From assembly GCA_005281725.1 (NCBI GenBank), contig SSBO01000009.1:4786163-4850162 (forward strand): DNA of 64,000 nt, given 5' to 3'. A program made the translations under genes and the position numbers. A model generated the notes under the pieces. It was not told where the DNA came from. It did not search any database and saw only the letters and a list, made by a program, of their open reading frames with translations. The stretch comes from Wuchereria bancrofti (Eukaryota; Nematoda; Chromadorea; Rhabditida; Onchocercidae). Positions 25,001 through 38,359 of this stretch are shown one piece after another; the first letter of the stretch is position 1, and each line of letters begins with the position of its first letter.

Positions 25001-27795
25001 AAACTAAAGTGCAAGGAAATAGGCCTGTAATTAAGTGTTCAGTATCAATAAGATAAAATGATTTGAATCAGTAATTTAATTTGAAAGCGTATAAGACGTA
25101 TAAAGAGGACGAACGGACGAAAATATCTTAAAAAGTCCATATTTATTATCTATTAAAAAAATAGCTTTCGGTGTAGTGATATGAAATGATAACTCTGCTG
25201 AAATCATCAAAAGGATACAGAAAAGGAATTCAAAAAAATGAATCCGTAAAAACTCAGAAATAACTTTGTTGAATAATACAAATAACTAGCAATTAATTTT
25301 GAAAGGAATAAAACTGAACGGAAGAGGAGAAAGCAAAGGGACAGGTCAGGAAGGAAATGACATTTCATTTCGGGGGTACGCCATAGCTATTCGAGGTCAA
25401 ATGAACCACCGTCTACCTCCCTTTTGTCCCCTCTCCCACATTCTCTTGTATGCAATACCGCATGACCTTGAGCAAAAATATCCTTTTTTCTGTTCGGAAT
25501 CATTTTACTTTAACATTCCCTTAAAAAAAAATTCCCGAAAACACAAATTCCGTTAACGGTAACAAAATGAATTAAAAAAGTAATGTTATCAAGTATATAA
25601 TGGCATGAATACGTTTCATTACAAATAATTATTACATCCTTTCAAAAATGTCTCTTGTCGAAAGAGGAGACAGATGGTATTTTGTGCACATTGACACTGT
25701 TGGCCATAATTCATGGTCATTAATAGATTAGCAATTTATTAACTAACCAAATTATGTATAAAAATTTGTTAAGATATAAATTAATTAGAAGGGCATCAGT
25801 CTCAGATATGGAATGCCCTCCAATTTCATCAAAATTATTAATGAAAGACTATGAATTCACAAATACCTTACTAAAGTAGAAGTCACTGTGTCAGGTTTCT
25901 CGCTTGAAACACTCCTATACTTTTACTCATTGTTTCAAAACCGTATTCTGATTTGGAGATTTAGATTTTAATAGTTAAAAAAAAATTTTTTTAAATTGTC
26001 AAATTTTAAATGACGGTCTTGATTATGAGAAATAGCAATAATTTAACCTGTAGAAAAATCACGAGTTTCACTCCTAACCTTGCATTTTTGAAATGTCCAA
26101 TTATTATTTTATCATTCCATTCTAAATATCCATTTAGAAAAAATGAATCCCGCACTTTAAATTATCCATAATAACTCCTCACTTTTAATGTCCTGCATGA
26201 AAAGTAGCACGCTTAATCAATTAAAAGAATAAATCGTTAGCACTAGCTCCAACAAAAGTAGCCAGCAATACAACATTTGCTTAATGAAGAGATGATGACA
26301 ACATTAATCTCACAAGAAAAAGTTGGAAGTTTAAAAAATGAAATTGAATCACATCATTCCATGGCAAAAAAAACGCAAACCGTCAGAGGTCAGTCATCGC
26401 TTGTAAAATACCTATTAAAATTTGAAACAAAAAAGAAAAATAACCTTGAAGTTATTCGCTGAACTTAATGAAGCCTATCTTTATTTTCATAAGGAATTAT
26501 AAATTTTTTGGATAGTTTTTCACATTACGGAGGTTAAATTCGAGAAAACAAGACTAACTACTGCTTTTAATGCAGGGCAATAAGCCACATAAAAGTAAGA
26601 AGTAAGAAGTGAAATCACGCATAGATGTGCACACATACACGAATGGATACGTATATAACTGATAAGGTATGTCACCTTAATAGACAGAAAAGTATATACA
26701 AACATGTCAGTTCATATCATATCATAACATACGTGAATGACACATTTTGGGGAGAGTAGCACACGACACATTTCTTTGATAATGATCAAAAATGAGAAAA
26801 GGAGGAGAAAAATAAAGATGGAATGAATCGATAGAACATTCAGTGTGAAGTATTTACGTGCTGACGGTTAGAATAAACGAAGAAATTCTTTTCCTTTTTT
26901 TTGTTTCAACCAGTTATTAAAAAAAGGCCCGTTTCCGTTGAAGCAAACAAAAGAATAAATGAAGTTGAAGCATCCTAAGCGTATCATACATGTACAGTTT
27001 AAAATATCATTTAGTAATGGGCAATGCAATTTGCAGTACTCTTACTTTGGTACATTTCCAGACGTGTTTTTTTCAAGATTAACATGATAAGACAAACAAG
27101 ACAATGCTAACAGAACAGAATTTTCAGGAAAATAGTGACTTTTCCATCACGAAAAATGAGTAGTAATGCTGTGGCTAATGTCGAAAATTTTTTGGAGCAA
27201 AAAAATCATTTAATTAATCGATGACCACTTTAAGAAAAAAAGAAGTCATCGGTTGATGTGATTGAGTGAAAAAAGTATGTAAGCAAAATAAAACGGCTCA
27301 TGACAAATGAGACATAATTTAATACGTTTTCATGAACAGTTAAGGCTTGCCGATTAATCCACCAAAATCTTCACATCACTTCAAGCTAATTCTCTGACAG
27401 TTCTCTAAGAAGTATGCTGATCACAGTAAACTTATCACGCATAAGCAGTTCCTGTCACATTTCTCAACCAATTTCAGGTCTTCAATTTTAAATAGTGTAT
27501 GAAAAATTTTTAATGTTAAAGATCAGCTCGCCAACATTATTGCTATTAACTCCGAAGCAATTGCACAAAGAAGAAAGTTTATGGAAATGATTATTTCGGT
27601 AAGATAGAAAAATTTCAGGAATTTTTAGAACAAATAAATGAACCAGAGAACACGGGGAATAGGGAGAGAAAAGAAGAAATGCTGCGGGAGACAACTTTAG
27701 AAAATCATTCAGTATCTGTAAATTTCCGAGAGAGAGAGTAGAGTTCGGGAGCCGGTTTTCCATGCTAAGGAATTCCAGCTATGCACAGACAACAT

Positions 27796-27838
27796 GCACA
27801 CAAACACACACACACACACATACACACACAAACACATA
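27796..27838. repeat. CA-rich microsatellite
   Basis: Imperfect (CA)n tract interrupted by AA and TA steps. No coding role is apparent. Confidence 0.85.
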
Positions 27839-29281
27839 TATATTTACAAGGAAGGGAAGAACAATTACCAAAGAGGCAAACAATTTTTGGAATCCTTCAA
27901 ACATCACCGTATGATGCTTATATATATATGTGTAAATATACATGGACAGATTCGCTTAAATGAGCATTTGATGAGTTTAATATAAACTGATTAGAGAGAG
28001 TGTTTCTGAATGTGACAATGAAGGGAAGATGGGACAAGAGCGCTTCTAGAAGATTCAACCTGCTCCTGTCTAATGAAGATTCAAATGATGATAACACCTT
28101 TCAATCATTTGTTCTTCGAGAAGGACTCCAGTCTCATCTTCATTTCAACATCAATATCCAAGCTTCAGATGGAGCGAAAACCATTTTCAGTAGCTGTTAA
28201 CTGATGACATATGCTAACACACATAGTTAACGACAGTTTCACAGTATCACTGGTAATTTCTTTTTTTCATAAACGAACAAAGTTGGCAGCCAACGTTCAA
28301 CTCTGATTTATTGATGAAACTTTAAAACCACGTTGTTGTGCAACTTTTCCGTTATCTTCTTTTCCCTTTTTCTTGATCGATGTTTCAATTCCATCACAAA
28401 ATGTGTTTCCGGAAATAGAAAAATACTTCCCAAGTGAATAGATCTTAATGTGATTGATGGTATGTTTATTTTCAATTCTTTTAATTTAATTATTCTGTGA
28501 TCTTCAATTCGAGATGTTTTTGAATTCAGTTCATACTTACCCTTTTTATTATCTTTTTTCCTTGTTTTTTAACATTGCTACTACATATGCTAGTGATGAA
28601 ACATTTTCAAAGCTGTCATAAACCAATAATGAGACTGTTTTAAATTAGGGTAAACTTGAGCTTAATTTAAGTCTAGAATTAAACTTCTAAGTAATCAGAC
28701 GATATTTTCAGCAAAAAAATTTAATGTTAAATAGGAAGCACCTATTACTTTAGTTGGATAACAACAATCTTTAGTTGACATCATCACACACAGATCCGAA
28801 TACAAGCATACAAATACATACCAGGTCAAGTAGTATCAATCTAATGAGTCATTCCGGCAATATGATAGCAATGAGGAAAGAAATATTTAATACTAAGAAA
28901 AGATATGAAAGAACAGTATTCCGGTAACTTTAGCTAACTGGTAGAGAAAACCATCTAAAATACATAAAAAACTTCAGATACATGAGATTTTTACTACGAT
29001 AAGCCTTAGTAATACGTATCGACTAAGAAAGACTGTTTGTTAAATCCACATTTTCAAAAAGAAACACTAAAATGGAAAGCTATACAGGAAGATGTTGTTT
29101 AGAGATTTAATCGACTTTGGCCGTTTTCCGATTATTTCTGGTAAAAGCATGTAATTAATATTTTAGAAATAATTTTGAAGCATTTCCAAAATGGTTTGTT
29201 ATAATCAAATTGGTTAACATTACAAATAGATGGATGCTTTTAATGGAAAACATTTGATACATGCAGAGGCCCACCCATATC

Positions 29282-29350
29282 TCATTCATTCATTCATTCA
29301 TTCATTCATTCATTCATTCATTCATTCATTCATTCATTCATTCATTCATT
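29282..29350. repeat. TCAT tetranucleotide microsatellite, about 17 copies
   Basis: A continuous run of the 4-bp unit with no interruption. It creates an artificial Ser-Phe-Ile-His type reading frame on the plus strand that I do not treat as a gene. Confidence 0.97.
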
Positions 29351-32300
29351 CTATCTTGCATGGAATTTGGATCAACGATGCGCTACTCACCGCCATTTCA
29401 TTTGCAATAAATCATGTTTTTGTCATCTTCGCCATTCTTTGCATTCCTACCGATCTTTCGAGAGCCATCATTAGAAGAGGAAGGATTATGAGGAAATACA
29501 TCACTTCTGAGTACAGTACCTCTTTGTCTGCTCTCTTAAGGGAACTTACTTTTCCTTCTTTCCTTCGATAAACAATGTGCATAACTGATATCATCAAACA
29601 TCATTAAGACCGATGAGATTAATTCAAATGCCATCTTCCTGCTTTCATTGGAATAAAGTTAATGGATATTAATGATAGCAAATGTTGAAATAAGTAAATG
29701 ATAAGTAATGAATTGAGCGGATATACACTTTGCATTAGCTATGTTTCCCTTATACTTTATGGATTCATGGTAACGCTGCGACGATACATATCCGTAAAGA
29801 CACGTTTTACGCACACTGTGCAGTTAGAAGTTATTTCTGATATAAAAAAAAAAGTTTACTGTCATATCGTTATGGCTACCATGAGGCTAATATGAAATAG
29901 TTCAAAAAAAAACAATTTCTACTTCGTACTTAAAACACTATATACTTCATACTTCATACTGATATAATTTTTGATCGCTAAAATTGTGACAAGTTACTGA
30001 GTGAAGACAACGGACAGCATAACATGCGATAGGTGTGATGCATCCATCTTGTTGTTACTACAACCGGGACATGAAGGACTTACGATGCATTTCAATCTAC
30101 TCACCGCCTCGTCAACATCAACACCAATTGCGGATGGCAAGAATCGAAAGGCGAAGCAATCATCAATCCACTACTGTATTACTGGACACCTAATATCAGT
30201 TCAAGGTCACTTTTGGTATCTAACGAAATGTTCTCGAAAACACTATCTAAGCTGTAAGTTCGCAGCTACTTTTTATCCTCTGAAATTGAAATAAGTATTT
30301 AATGATCTTTTGTTTCACGGAAACTAAGTAATTGAGTGATATGGGACTGATATATGATAACCTAGAGCTTTAACTGAGTGATAAAATCATGTTTGTGAAA
30401 ATGCTGTGTTAAAGAAGGAATTATAATGATAAAATTAAACTCAGTAATCTTGTGTCCTGAAGCTTATATATGATAGCATGAAAATACTAGGATAAATTAC
30501 GGCACCTCAGCTATAAATACGGAATATTTGTGACAAATTTCTAACAAGATAATTCATAAAAAATCATTGCAAAAAATGGTAATTGATTGAAGATGAAAAT
30601 GGCAAAGAAACAATTTTGGTATACGGCATGGCATGTGAAGTGTTTCAAAAGACTTAAATGGTCATTAATGAAACGGTAGGAAACTTCTCGGAAAAGGAGA
30701 TGGCGAGTTGGAATTGTAAAAGAAAGAAGTTGTCTGAAATGATATAGCAATAATACTCTAAAGAATGCCTCTAATGAAACATATACATGACACCTGCAGA
30801 AGGAATTCGTGATCTCATACACCTCTACTTCAGTATCCAGCAAATCTCCGTGATGAAATGATTGGGAGGAGAAAAAATAACTGGAAAGCGAAGGAACATT
30901 TAAAATGTGACCTGTTGTCAGACATGCAAATAAAAGACGAATCAGCACAGAAATCATAAATGCCTCTTTAGAATGGAAAGGAAGACGATGGAAAAGATAT
31001 CAAACTGCATTCCGCACCAATCAGCACTACATTATCTATTTTTTTTCCTTTCCTTCATTTCTCATTTGTTCTAGCTCCTATATTTCTTTTCTTTTTTAAT
31101 CAAATTTAAAAAGATAAATATCAAAAAAAAGGAAGTTGCTTATTATGTACTTCGTAAGGTCAGTAAGGTCATCTCACTCTTCCACATTCATTACTGTCTA
31201 ACATCTCCTTTATTCAACTATTTGAATAAAGTCATAAGAAGTAATATTAGCTTCTGGGAAGAACTGTTGGGCAAAACATTTCAAACCCACCCACCTGATA
31301 CTACCAAGGCATATTTTCCAGTACTTTAGGTACTTTTATGAAGGTCCAAAAGTTTATAATTTTTTCGATCTGATAAAAATGAAGTCAAGCCTCGAAAACG
31401 TTCAATCATACAATTCATTTGTTATTGTTTTCACTCAGTGGAAATACCGATTTCTATACTTTGCGTTCTATATTGAAGATTGAAGTTTTGGGAATTTATC
31501 AAATTATTTTGTGACTTTCCTTTAGATTTTTTAATTACTTCAGCAGAGGACAGTGAATTTGATTTTGCATCTTTTGATATGTCATTTCTCAAAATCCTTA
31601 GGCTTAATAAAATGTTTTAAGAACCCTACATTTTTATTGATGATTTTCTCGATGACACATCAGCTTTCCATGAAATTTTCCTAGCATAATCGCAACTGTG
31701 AATGGGGAAAATGTAACTAAAAAATAATTTAGTCTTTTAAAAGTACACATAGGAATTGTCAAGAACTTTGCACTGCAGACTTCTTAACGATTGAAAATAT
31801 TTCAGTTTATTGGCAAAAACTCAAAAGCTGAATGAATATTTCACCTATATATCGTGCCACCAACAATTCAAAAACTGTTTGAAGTTGTATGCAATTCTCA
31901 TGAAAACATAGGCCTGTAACTTAGCTCTAAAAGAAATTTTGCAGCGCAGATTACTTCAACATAGTCACCGGCGAATGCACTGCTCATCCTTCTTCTCTTC
32001 ATTACAATCTTTATCCATCCATTACTCTTGCAGGCCTTCATTCACATGTTATTGACGTGTTATGCAATTTAAAGAATTTAAGTAATAGTAATGACCAAAA
32101 TAAAAACAGAAAGCTTCTTGTTGAATATCATTTTGGAAGGAAAAGGAAAATGTCACCCTAATATTTCAGAGCAGAGTTAGCTTTGACCGACCGCTTGCAC
32201 ACTATGAATGATCACATACTACACTACCTTCCAGTACCACTCTTTGGCTAAGATTGATAGGAATTTTTACTGAATTTTGACTTTGACCAGTTAAGCAATT

Positions 32301-33173
32301 TCAATAGTGAAATGAAATTCTTCCAATGCGGTATATCCCACTAAAACTAAATACAGTGAACTTGGTCCTAGATTTATTGTTTACTAACTGCTCTAAATTA
32401 AATTAAGGCCCTTAAGTTGACATATGAGGACACGTACATCTTCTGTGTTTTGGAGATCTAACGAGGCAGACCTATTTCATGGAATGGTCAGAAAGCTTCC
32501 AATTTCTCTGCAAAGCATGACCTTGCCCATGGGACACGTATTCTTAGCTCCTTTTCCTCTCCTTTCGTATTTGGCGCATCAATTTATTTCACATAATTCT
32601 ATACTAAATCTTTTGTTCGTATCCCATTTATCGTACTTGAAATCCTGAATTTTGAAAACTCAAGAATAAAGAGTAAAAAATTTTAGAAGGAAAGCAATCA
32701 ATGATGTCGCAGAAACATTAAGAAATACATAACATTCTCAAAAAAAAGAAGGAAAAAATTGAAATTAAAGGAAAAAACTGAAGGGAAGAACAATAAAGAA
32801 AAGCGAAGAAGAAAAATGCAAATAGGTCATCTCAAGATTACTACCAATTTATTACATCTCAAACAGTTTTACCGCTCTGTGCTTTAACTCCAAACAACAA
32901 TACAATAGGACTGGTTCTTGAAATGTCGCTTTTTTAAAGGAGAAAAAAACAACCAGAACAAAATGTCAACAAATGCAAAGCAATGCTGACTAGGATAATT
33001 ACTTCAGCACACTCGAAGTCACATCAAGTGACAGGTGAAATTATATTTGATCTATTTATCATACAGTCAATATAAGCTAGCTCGATGATTTAACTCGAGA
33101 AAGGAAGAGTGACCATAAGTTAGATACTGGCAGATACAAGATGACCATAAGGAACTCTTATTAGAACACAATG

Positions 33174-33220
33174 TTAATTGATCATTTATAGAAACACTCT
33201 TAATTGATCACTTATAGAAA
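33174..33220. repeat. Short tandem direct repeat (21-bp units)
   Basis: Two copies of a segment beginning TTAATTGATC and ending TATAGAAA, differing by one base and separated by about five bases. No function is suggested. Confidence 0.7.
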
Positions 33221-34685
33221 AATGATGCAATCTATAAGACAAGGAAAGAGTTATAACCGCGGAAAGAGAACAAATTGCGTTTATAATGAAAACGAATTAG
33301 AAAAACAGTTTAACTGTTAAGCAACGCACTTGGAACCGGTTGGTTCAAGACCAGAACATACAGAAATGTCAGTTTGATGGGTAGCCTCGAACATTAACAA
33401 TCTTAAAACCCATGACGGTAGTTATGTCACTTTAATCCATACTTTCAACAAAATTCTGACTTCGTGCAAACTTAGTCACAGTAGTATTCATTTGGATTTA
33501 AGATATAAATAAGGTAAGAATGGCAAAAAAAAAATGAAAGAAAAAATTAGCTTTTTCAAAAAGGAAACATCAATGAAAAAAGGCGAATGAAATAAGTGAA
33601 AGCAGAAAAAGCTACAAAAATACGACCATCCATCTTCAGATGGACCTCAGAAGATGTACAAAAAACATAACTTAAATGTCGTTTGAGGAATCATTTCCAT
33701 GCATTATAGAGCAGAAAGAAAATTCCTTTAGTTTGAAGTGACCTTGCCACGATAAATTCAAATAAACGCATATCGGAGTGCCTAAACACTCCTTCAAACA
33801 CCTTTTCATATAATATCGCACATCCTTTCACCATTCTTTTTCGTCGCATCGGTATAATACGCCCATCAACACACTGCTGATGTCGTTCTTGAAAGGTTTC
33901 TGGGGCATAAATCCATTCTATCGTATGAAACGATTCCATTTGTCTCATGAAAATACCAAGAATAAATTGAGATGAAATTTCAAACATATTTCCTATTCTT
34001 ATGAAAAAGTATTGGCACAATTCAGCACAAATATAAAAGTTCTGTACCTCGAAACAATTTGATGTAAGACATAACTCAACTTGCGGCTATCATCAAAGTA
34101 ATTATAAGGCGGGCACGTCATCAAGAATTACAAAGTTTATGAATACAGGTAAAAAAAGTTTACAATTAAAGGAAACATATAAAAGCAAAAATTCGTCTGT
34201 ATCGAACCAAAAAATGAAATACACACGAATTTATTTTGTAAACAAAACAAAAGATTGAACAGTAGATAATAAAGAAAATAAAAAAATCGAATTATCTGTA
34301 AGAAAATAAATATCCCAATCGAAACAAAGCAGAATAGCAAAGCTATCTGATTACGTAACAGACAGCTTAAGTACTACATGGTTAAGCTTGCATGAAGGAA
34401 CATGCACACATAGATGATATAATCAAACACTGAATCTCTCAAATGGGCGAAATGTACAAAACTAAGAATATTTATTTCCAATGCAGAATTTTGGTCACAG
34501 TTCTTTCTTCGATTTTTCTAAATTATCAAATATAACAAGAATCGTCACTTGATCTTTAACAATGAAAGATCACTTTTTTCACTGTAAGGAGGACGCTTGA
34601 GAAACAGCAGAAAAACTAGATTCAGTAAAGAAAATTAAGACAAATAACTTAAAGGAACATATGTCATGATAGAATTTCCATGCTT

Positions 34686-37600
34686 TCATGATTTCTGAGA
34701 ATTTAAAAACTGCATAAGTGAGCGAGCAAGAAATGGATTGATGCTTTCTGGCACAGACTGTCCAGATATCACATATTTTTCGATCAATGAAGCAACGATT
34801 CTGAAAAAAGCAGAATAAAACAGAAAATTTACCTTTTGACAAACTACAAATTTTCGTTCGAAAAGTAATGTTTTTAAAACAGTCTTCTATACCTTGTAAG
34901 ATCAATGTCAACAAAAACCATTCGCACAAAATCAACACTTTTCGGTTTCAAATCAAGCAAAATACATAGTCGACGGGAGATATATGAACCAATCGTAGAA
35001 ATACGAGCTATCTGAATATTAGAAAATTTTGTTAGTAAACAACCTCGATACTTCTTTGAACGGTAAATGACAAATTTTTGATTTATAAAACATATATTAA
35101 CGAAAGTTAATACAGCCATGCAAAAGCTCCGCATATATGATGCTTCCGTTAACCGGAACAAAAATACACAGAAAGACGGAGTAATGTATAAATCAAATAA
35201 AATTAAGTTTTTTTAAATTAACAAATTCAGTATATTTAACTACTATCTTTCAGATGTAAAAATTAAAAATTTGAAAAAATATTTTAAGAAAACAGTTGCC
35301 TCAACTTCAGTTGAAGTTAACAAGCCAGTTGCACCAGATTCGAAATTTAATAATTTATGAGCAGGAACAAATGATGAAGCAATTTCTAGAGATAATTTGT
35401 CTTCCAAAATAGCTTGTACTGATTTAGTTAGAAATTTATATTCATTGTTTTCTTCCTCATCCGTTCTACACAGTGACAGCAGCACTGTCTTTAATCGTTG
35501 CGAAATATTATTCAAATTAAGGATGGAAGATGGCACGCTGCCTGGGATGTTATAAGAAGCTCCGCTGCTTAGCAGACGAAGAGGCCATCTATTCGTCTTC
35601 GTCAAGGATTTTTTCACAAACAAAGCAACCAGCGAAGGGATGCTATGACCTAAAATTACTATTTCTTGTACTTAATTTGATAATTGAAGCATTTTATCAT
35701 TTATCATCTCACAAGAATCGACCACAGTTTCATGAAGTGTTTCTTTTGAGTAGCTTCAAATCACTAGCTTAAGATGTAGGTGTTTATGCATAAGCCATAA
35801 AAAATCTTTTTTTCCTTATCTCATTCAAAAAATTGACTAAAATTTTATCGCTTAGAAAATATTGAAACTAATCCAAATAAAGGATTTCTGTTGATTTGGT
35901 TTGGAAATGGTTTATGAAGGTACTGAATGGGCTAATAAGATTAAGTACTGAATTGCTTAAGCTATAAACAGTTGAAGTGTCATGTACAGCAATGTTCTCC
36001 TATTTCAGCAAAGATTATACGGAAACATCTAGCATTTTTATAAAATTAAGTCTTTGCAAGTTTTGCTTCGTAGCGGAACTTGCAATGCTTCGTGAAAGTG
36101 TGAAAAGTAGATAAATTAAAAAATAGACATAGTATGCACAAAATATTCCGATTAATTATTAAATAAAGGAAATACCTGTTAAATAGAGAGATCTTTTATG
36201 CGCATCAGTTGCAAATAGCGGGAAAGACTCCTTCGACAAATTCACACCATCGATTATTGCACCACGCACAAAGTAGGGTGGAGAAACCTAAAAATTGCAC
36301 TCAAAAAAAAAAGTCAGAACGTTTAGCCATTTCTTACGCGAAAGTCGGGTTTCAAGAAGTTATGTATGCATAATGAATGCAGGAGGTCTATAGAGCAAGA
36401 ATTATAGTTACGAATGACCTATAAAGATTAGCTAGTTCCACAGACTAATCAGTGGTTGACAGAAAAGTCTGTTGGTTAATTTAGAATCTCTTCCAGAGGC
36501 AACACAGGAGGTTATACGATACAGCCTTATCAGTGTGAAAAGGTACATAAATTTTGGTCAAAAATTATAACTGTTACATTGAGGATATTCCCAGTAAGTT
36601 CTTCACGGAACAATTTTTGCAGAAAATACTGCAAACTTGCTGGGAGTCCTATGAGATGTGCATTTGAAATTGAAGGTTCTACCTGCAAAAAATAAAATTA
36701 TATTTATTCTGATGTGATTTCCAAGTCAATAAAACCGCACAAAAATTCCAAAATCTTTATATTCCAAACTTAAATTTACTTTCAGTCATACTTAGAATTC
36801 AGTGGATGAGAGAGCCCTATTGTAAAAGATATTAAAAATCTATTAGTGAACATGATACCTTTATCATACCCGCTTTTTCCAAAAAAAATATATGCTTGTT
36901 GTTTTGTTCATAATCAACTTCATTGATCAAAGGAGCGGTAACTTCACACACAGTATTGGCCGATAAATCATTTGGTAACCTTAAAGCATCCAGCAATCCC
37001 TCACTTTCGTTCAGCATGCGCTGCCTTAATTCGCGGTCACGCGATAACTTTTCTGCCTGCGACTAAACAGTTTTATAAAATTGTACATAAAAACATGTAA
37101 ACTTTAATTTGATGCCATCTCATCTCGTATTCAATAAATTATTATGAAAAATAAGATTACGAATTTTCCGAAAATTTGGGTACTTGGACTAGTAAATGAA
37201 TAAAAACCTCAGCAGTAGAATCACGCCACTTTGTGTAAACATCCCACCATCTATGATAATTTGCAGCAACGCTTTCAACATCAACTTTCAATCCTCTGAA
37301 ACAACAAGTATTTTCATCAAATATCAGAACTGTGATGACTGAATATAAAATGATGACCAGTCATAAATAGTTTGCATTTTTCTACTGTCACAGCATCGCA
37401 ATAGAAACTAGTTATTTGCTACTTATTAAATTATGAAAATTTCAAAACTCCGCATAAACTTGACGACGAATGCTTTAAAATACTGCAATGATAAAACGTC
37501 ATTATAAAACTTTTTAAATAGGATCTATCCTCCTACGAATTCCAACTTCTTACTCTATTAAAACTCAATCCCCTATTAATTTACCAATATATTTTATCAG

Positions 37601-37787
37601 TCATTCCGGCTGAATTTTAAGCTCACCTCGCTTCAGTCATGCATTTAAGCCCCTTCATATCTTCAAAGCGATAACGTAAATCCAGCAGAGGATCAACAAC
37701 GTGAACTGCGGATTCATCATTGCAAAATCGACACGCCAAATGGGTCATATTTTTATATGATTTATAAACAAACACTTTAGACTTCAT
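34686..37787 (-). CDS. Seryl-tRNA-synthetase-like protein, probable non-catalytic paralogue (SLIMP-like), 8 exons, 415 aa
   Basis: Exons, coding order: 37627-37787, 37208-37295, 36859-37062, 36578-36682, 36176-36287, 35306-35649, 34893-35011, 34686-34800. All phases agree (1248 nt). The order of SerRS landmarks is kept: DPLLDLRYRF near the N-terminus, a helical segment ending LRLPN (~110), the motif-1 region HLIGLPASLQYFL with SPPYFVRG (~160-195), a YLTGHSIPSL block leading into the motif-2 strand WPLRLLSSGASYNI (245-258), FVPAHKLL, the STE/ISTIGSYISRRL block (336-353), and a motif-3-like end EKYVISGQSVP...INPF (385-401). The motif-2 FRxE and motif-3 arginine seen in active SerRS are missing, so seryl-adenylate formation is unlikely. 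Insect SLIMP is a known mitochondrial SerRS partner of this kind. Equivalence is inference. The donor at 35305 (GAA|GTTGAG) is weak but required by the family alignment. A splice acceptor ends 9 nt before ATG. Confidence 0.8.
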
Positions 37788-38359
37788 GGTTGTTTCCTAA
37801 AACTGGTTTCGTGGTTTTATTTCCAGAACAATCCACCCATTGTATCCATGCAAATTAAATCCTTATCAGTATTCTGAATCATGAAATTTATGAGTCTGTT
37901 TGCAAGAAACACCACATTTAGTTAAGAATTTTAATTTTTTTCATGGCACTCAATTTTTTACAACAGAAACTACTCAAAAATATACCTTCAAAGAAGTATG
38001 CAGAAGAAACACTTCCAAAAATATTACTAGTAATGGCAGTTTCATTGACAAAGGATATTAAAAATTTTTTGGAAATCACGACTTAGCCTATTTTAGGATT
38101 TGAAAAAAAAGCCATATTCTAAGGTTTCCGTATTTATATTAAAAGGTATCTGGGTGATGGGAAGAGATAAAAAGAAGAGTTTATATATAAAAGAGTGTCT
38201 GGTGAGCATCACAGGAAGCTGCTCAAAATGATTCCACAGTTCCAGTGAACAATAAAATCATGGGGTATGTACATTAAATGATTAAAGTAAATACATAAAG
38301 ATTATACACAGCAAAACTCAAATTCTATGCTTATGTATTTCTTAGTAATTCAGTGACAG
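37788..38359. other. Spacer between TAF10 and the SerRS-like gene
   Basis: 572 bp between the TAF10 stop and the next ATG on the same strand. On the minus strand a TTTTAG acceptor ends at 37797, nine bases before the downstream ATG, and AATAAA-type sequence lies near 37820. No other feature seen. Confidence 0.6.

Larger units (their letters stand above)
25001..34685. other. Gene-poor interval with microsatellites
   Basis: I found no set of exons with matching phases or any recognisable domain on either strand. The longest open frames (30541-30957 minus, 33691-34020 minus, 29230-29571 plus) have no family resemblance, and the last one runs through a simple repeat. The interval contains a CA-rich stretch near 27.8 kb, a TCAT array near 29.3 kb, and a 21-bp direct repeat near 33.18 kb. 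Confidence 0.6.

Noticed and set aside
25299..25556. Plus-strand open frame with a Gly/Arg-rich start
   Set aside because: No true ATG at the start, no resemblance to a family, and it reads into poly-A low complexity.
29230..29571. 113-codon plus-strand open frame
   Set aside because: It is held open by the TCAT microsatellite, and the rest has no family resemblance.
33300..33370. Possible tRNA-like TTCAAGACC loop
   Set aside because: No acceptor stem or anticodon arm could be paired around it; no tRNA gene was supportable anywhere in the window.
33691..34020. 109-codon minus-strand open frame downstream of the SerRS-like gene
   Set aside because: No recognisable domain, no phase-matched neighbour exons, and the SerRS-like gene already ends with a proper motif-3 region and stop at 34686. 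Its length is not remarkable for this interval.
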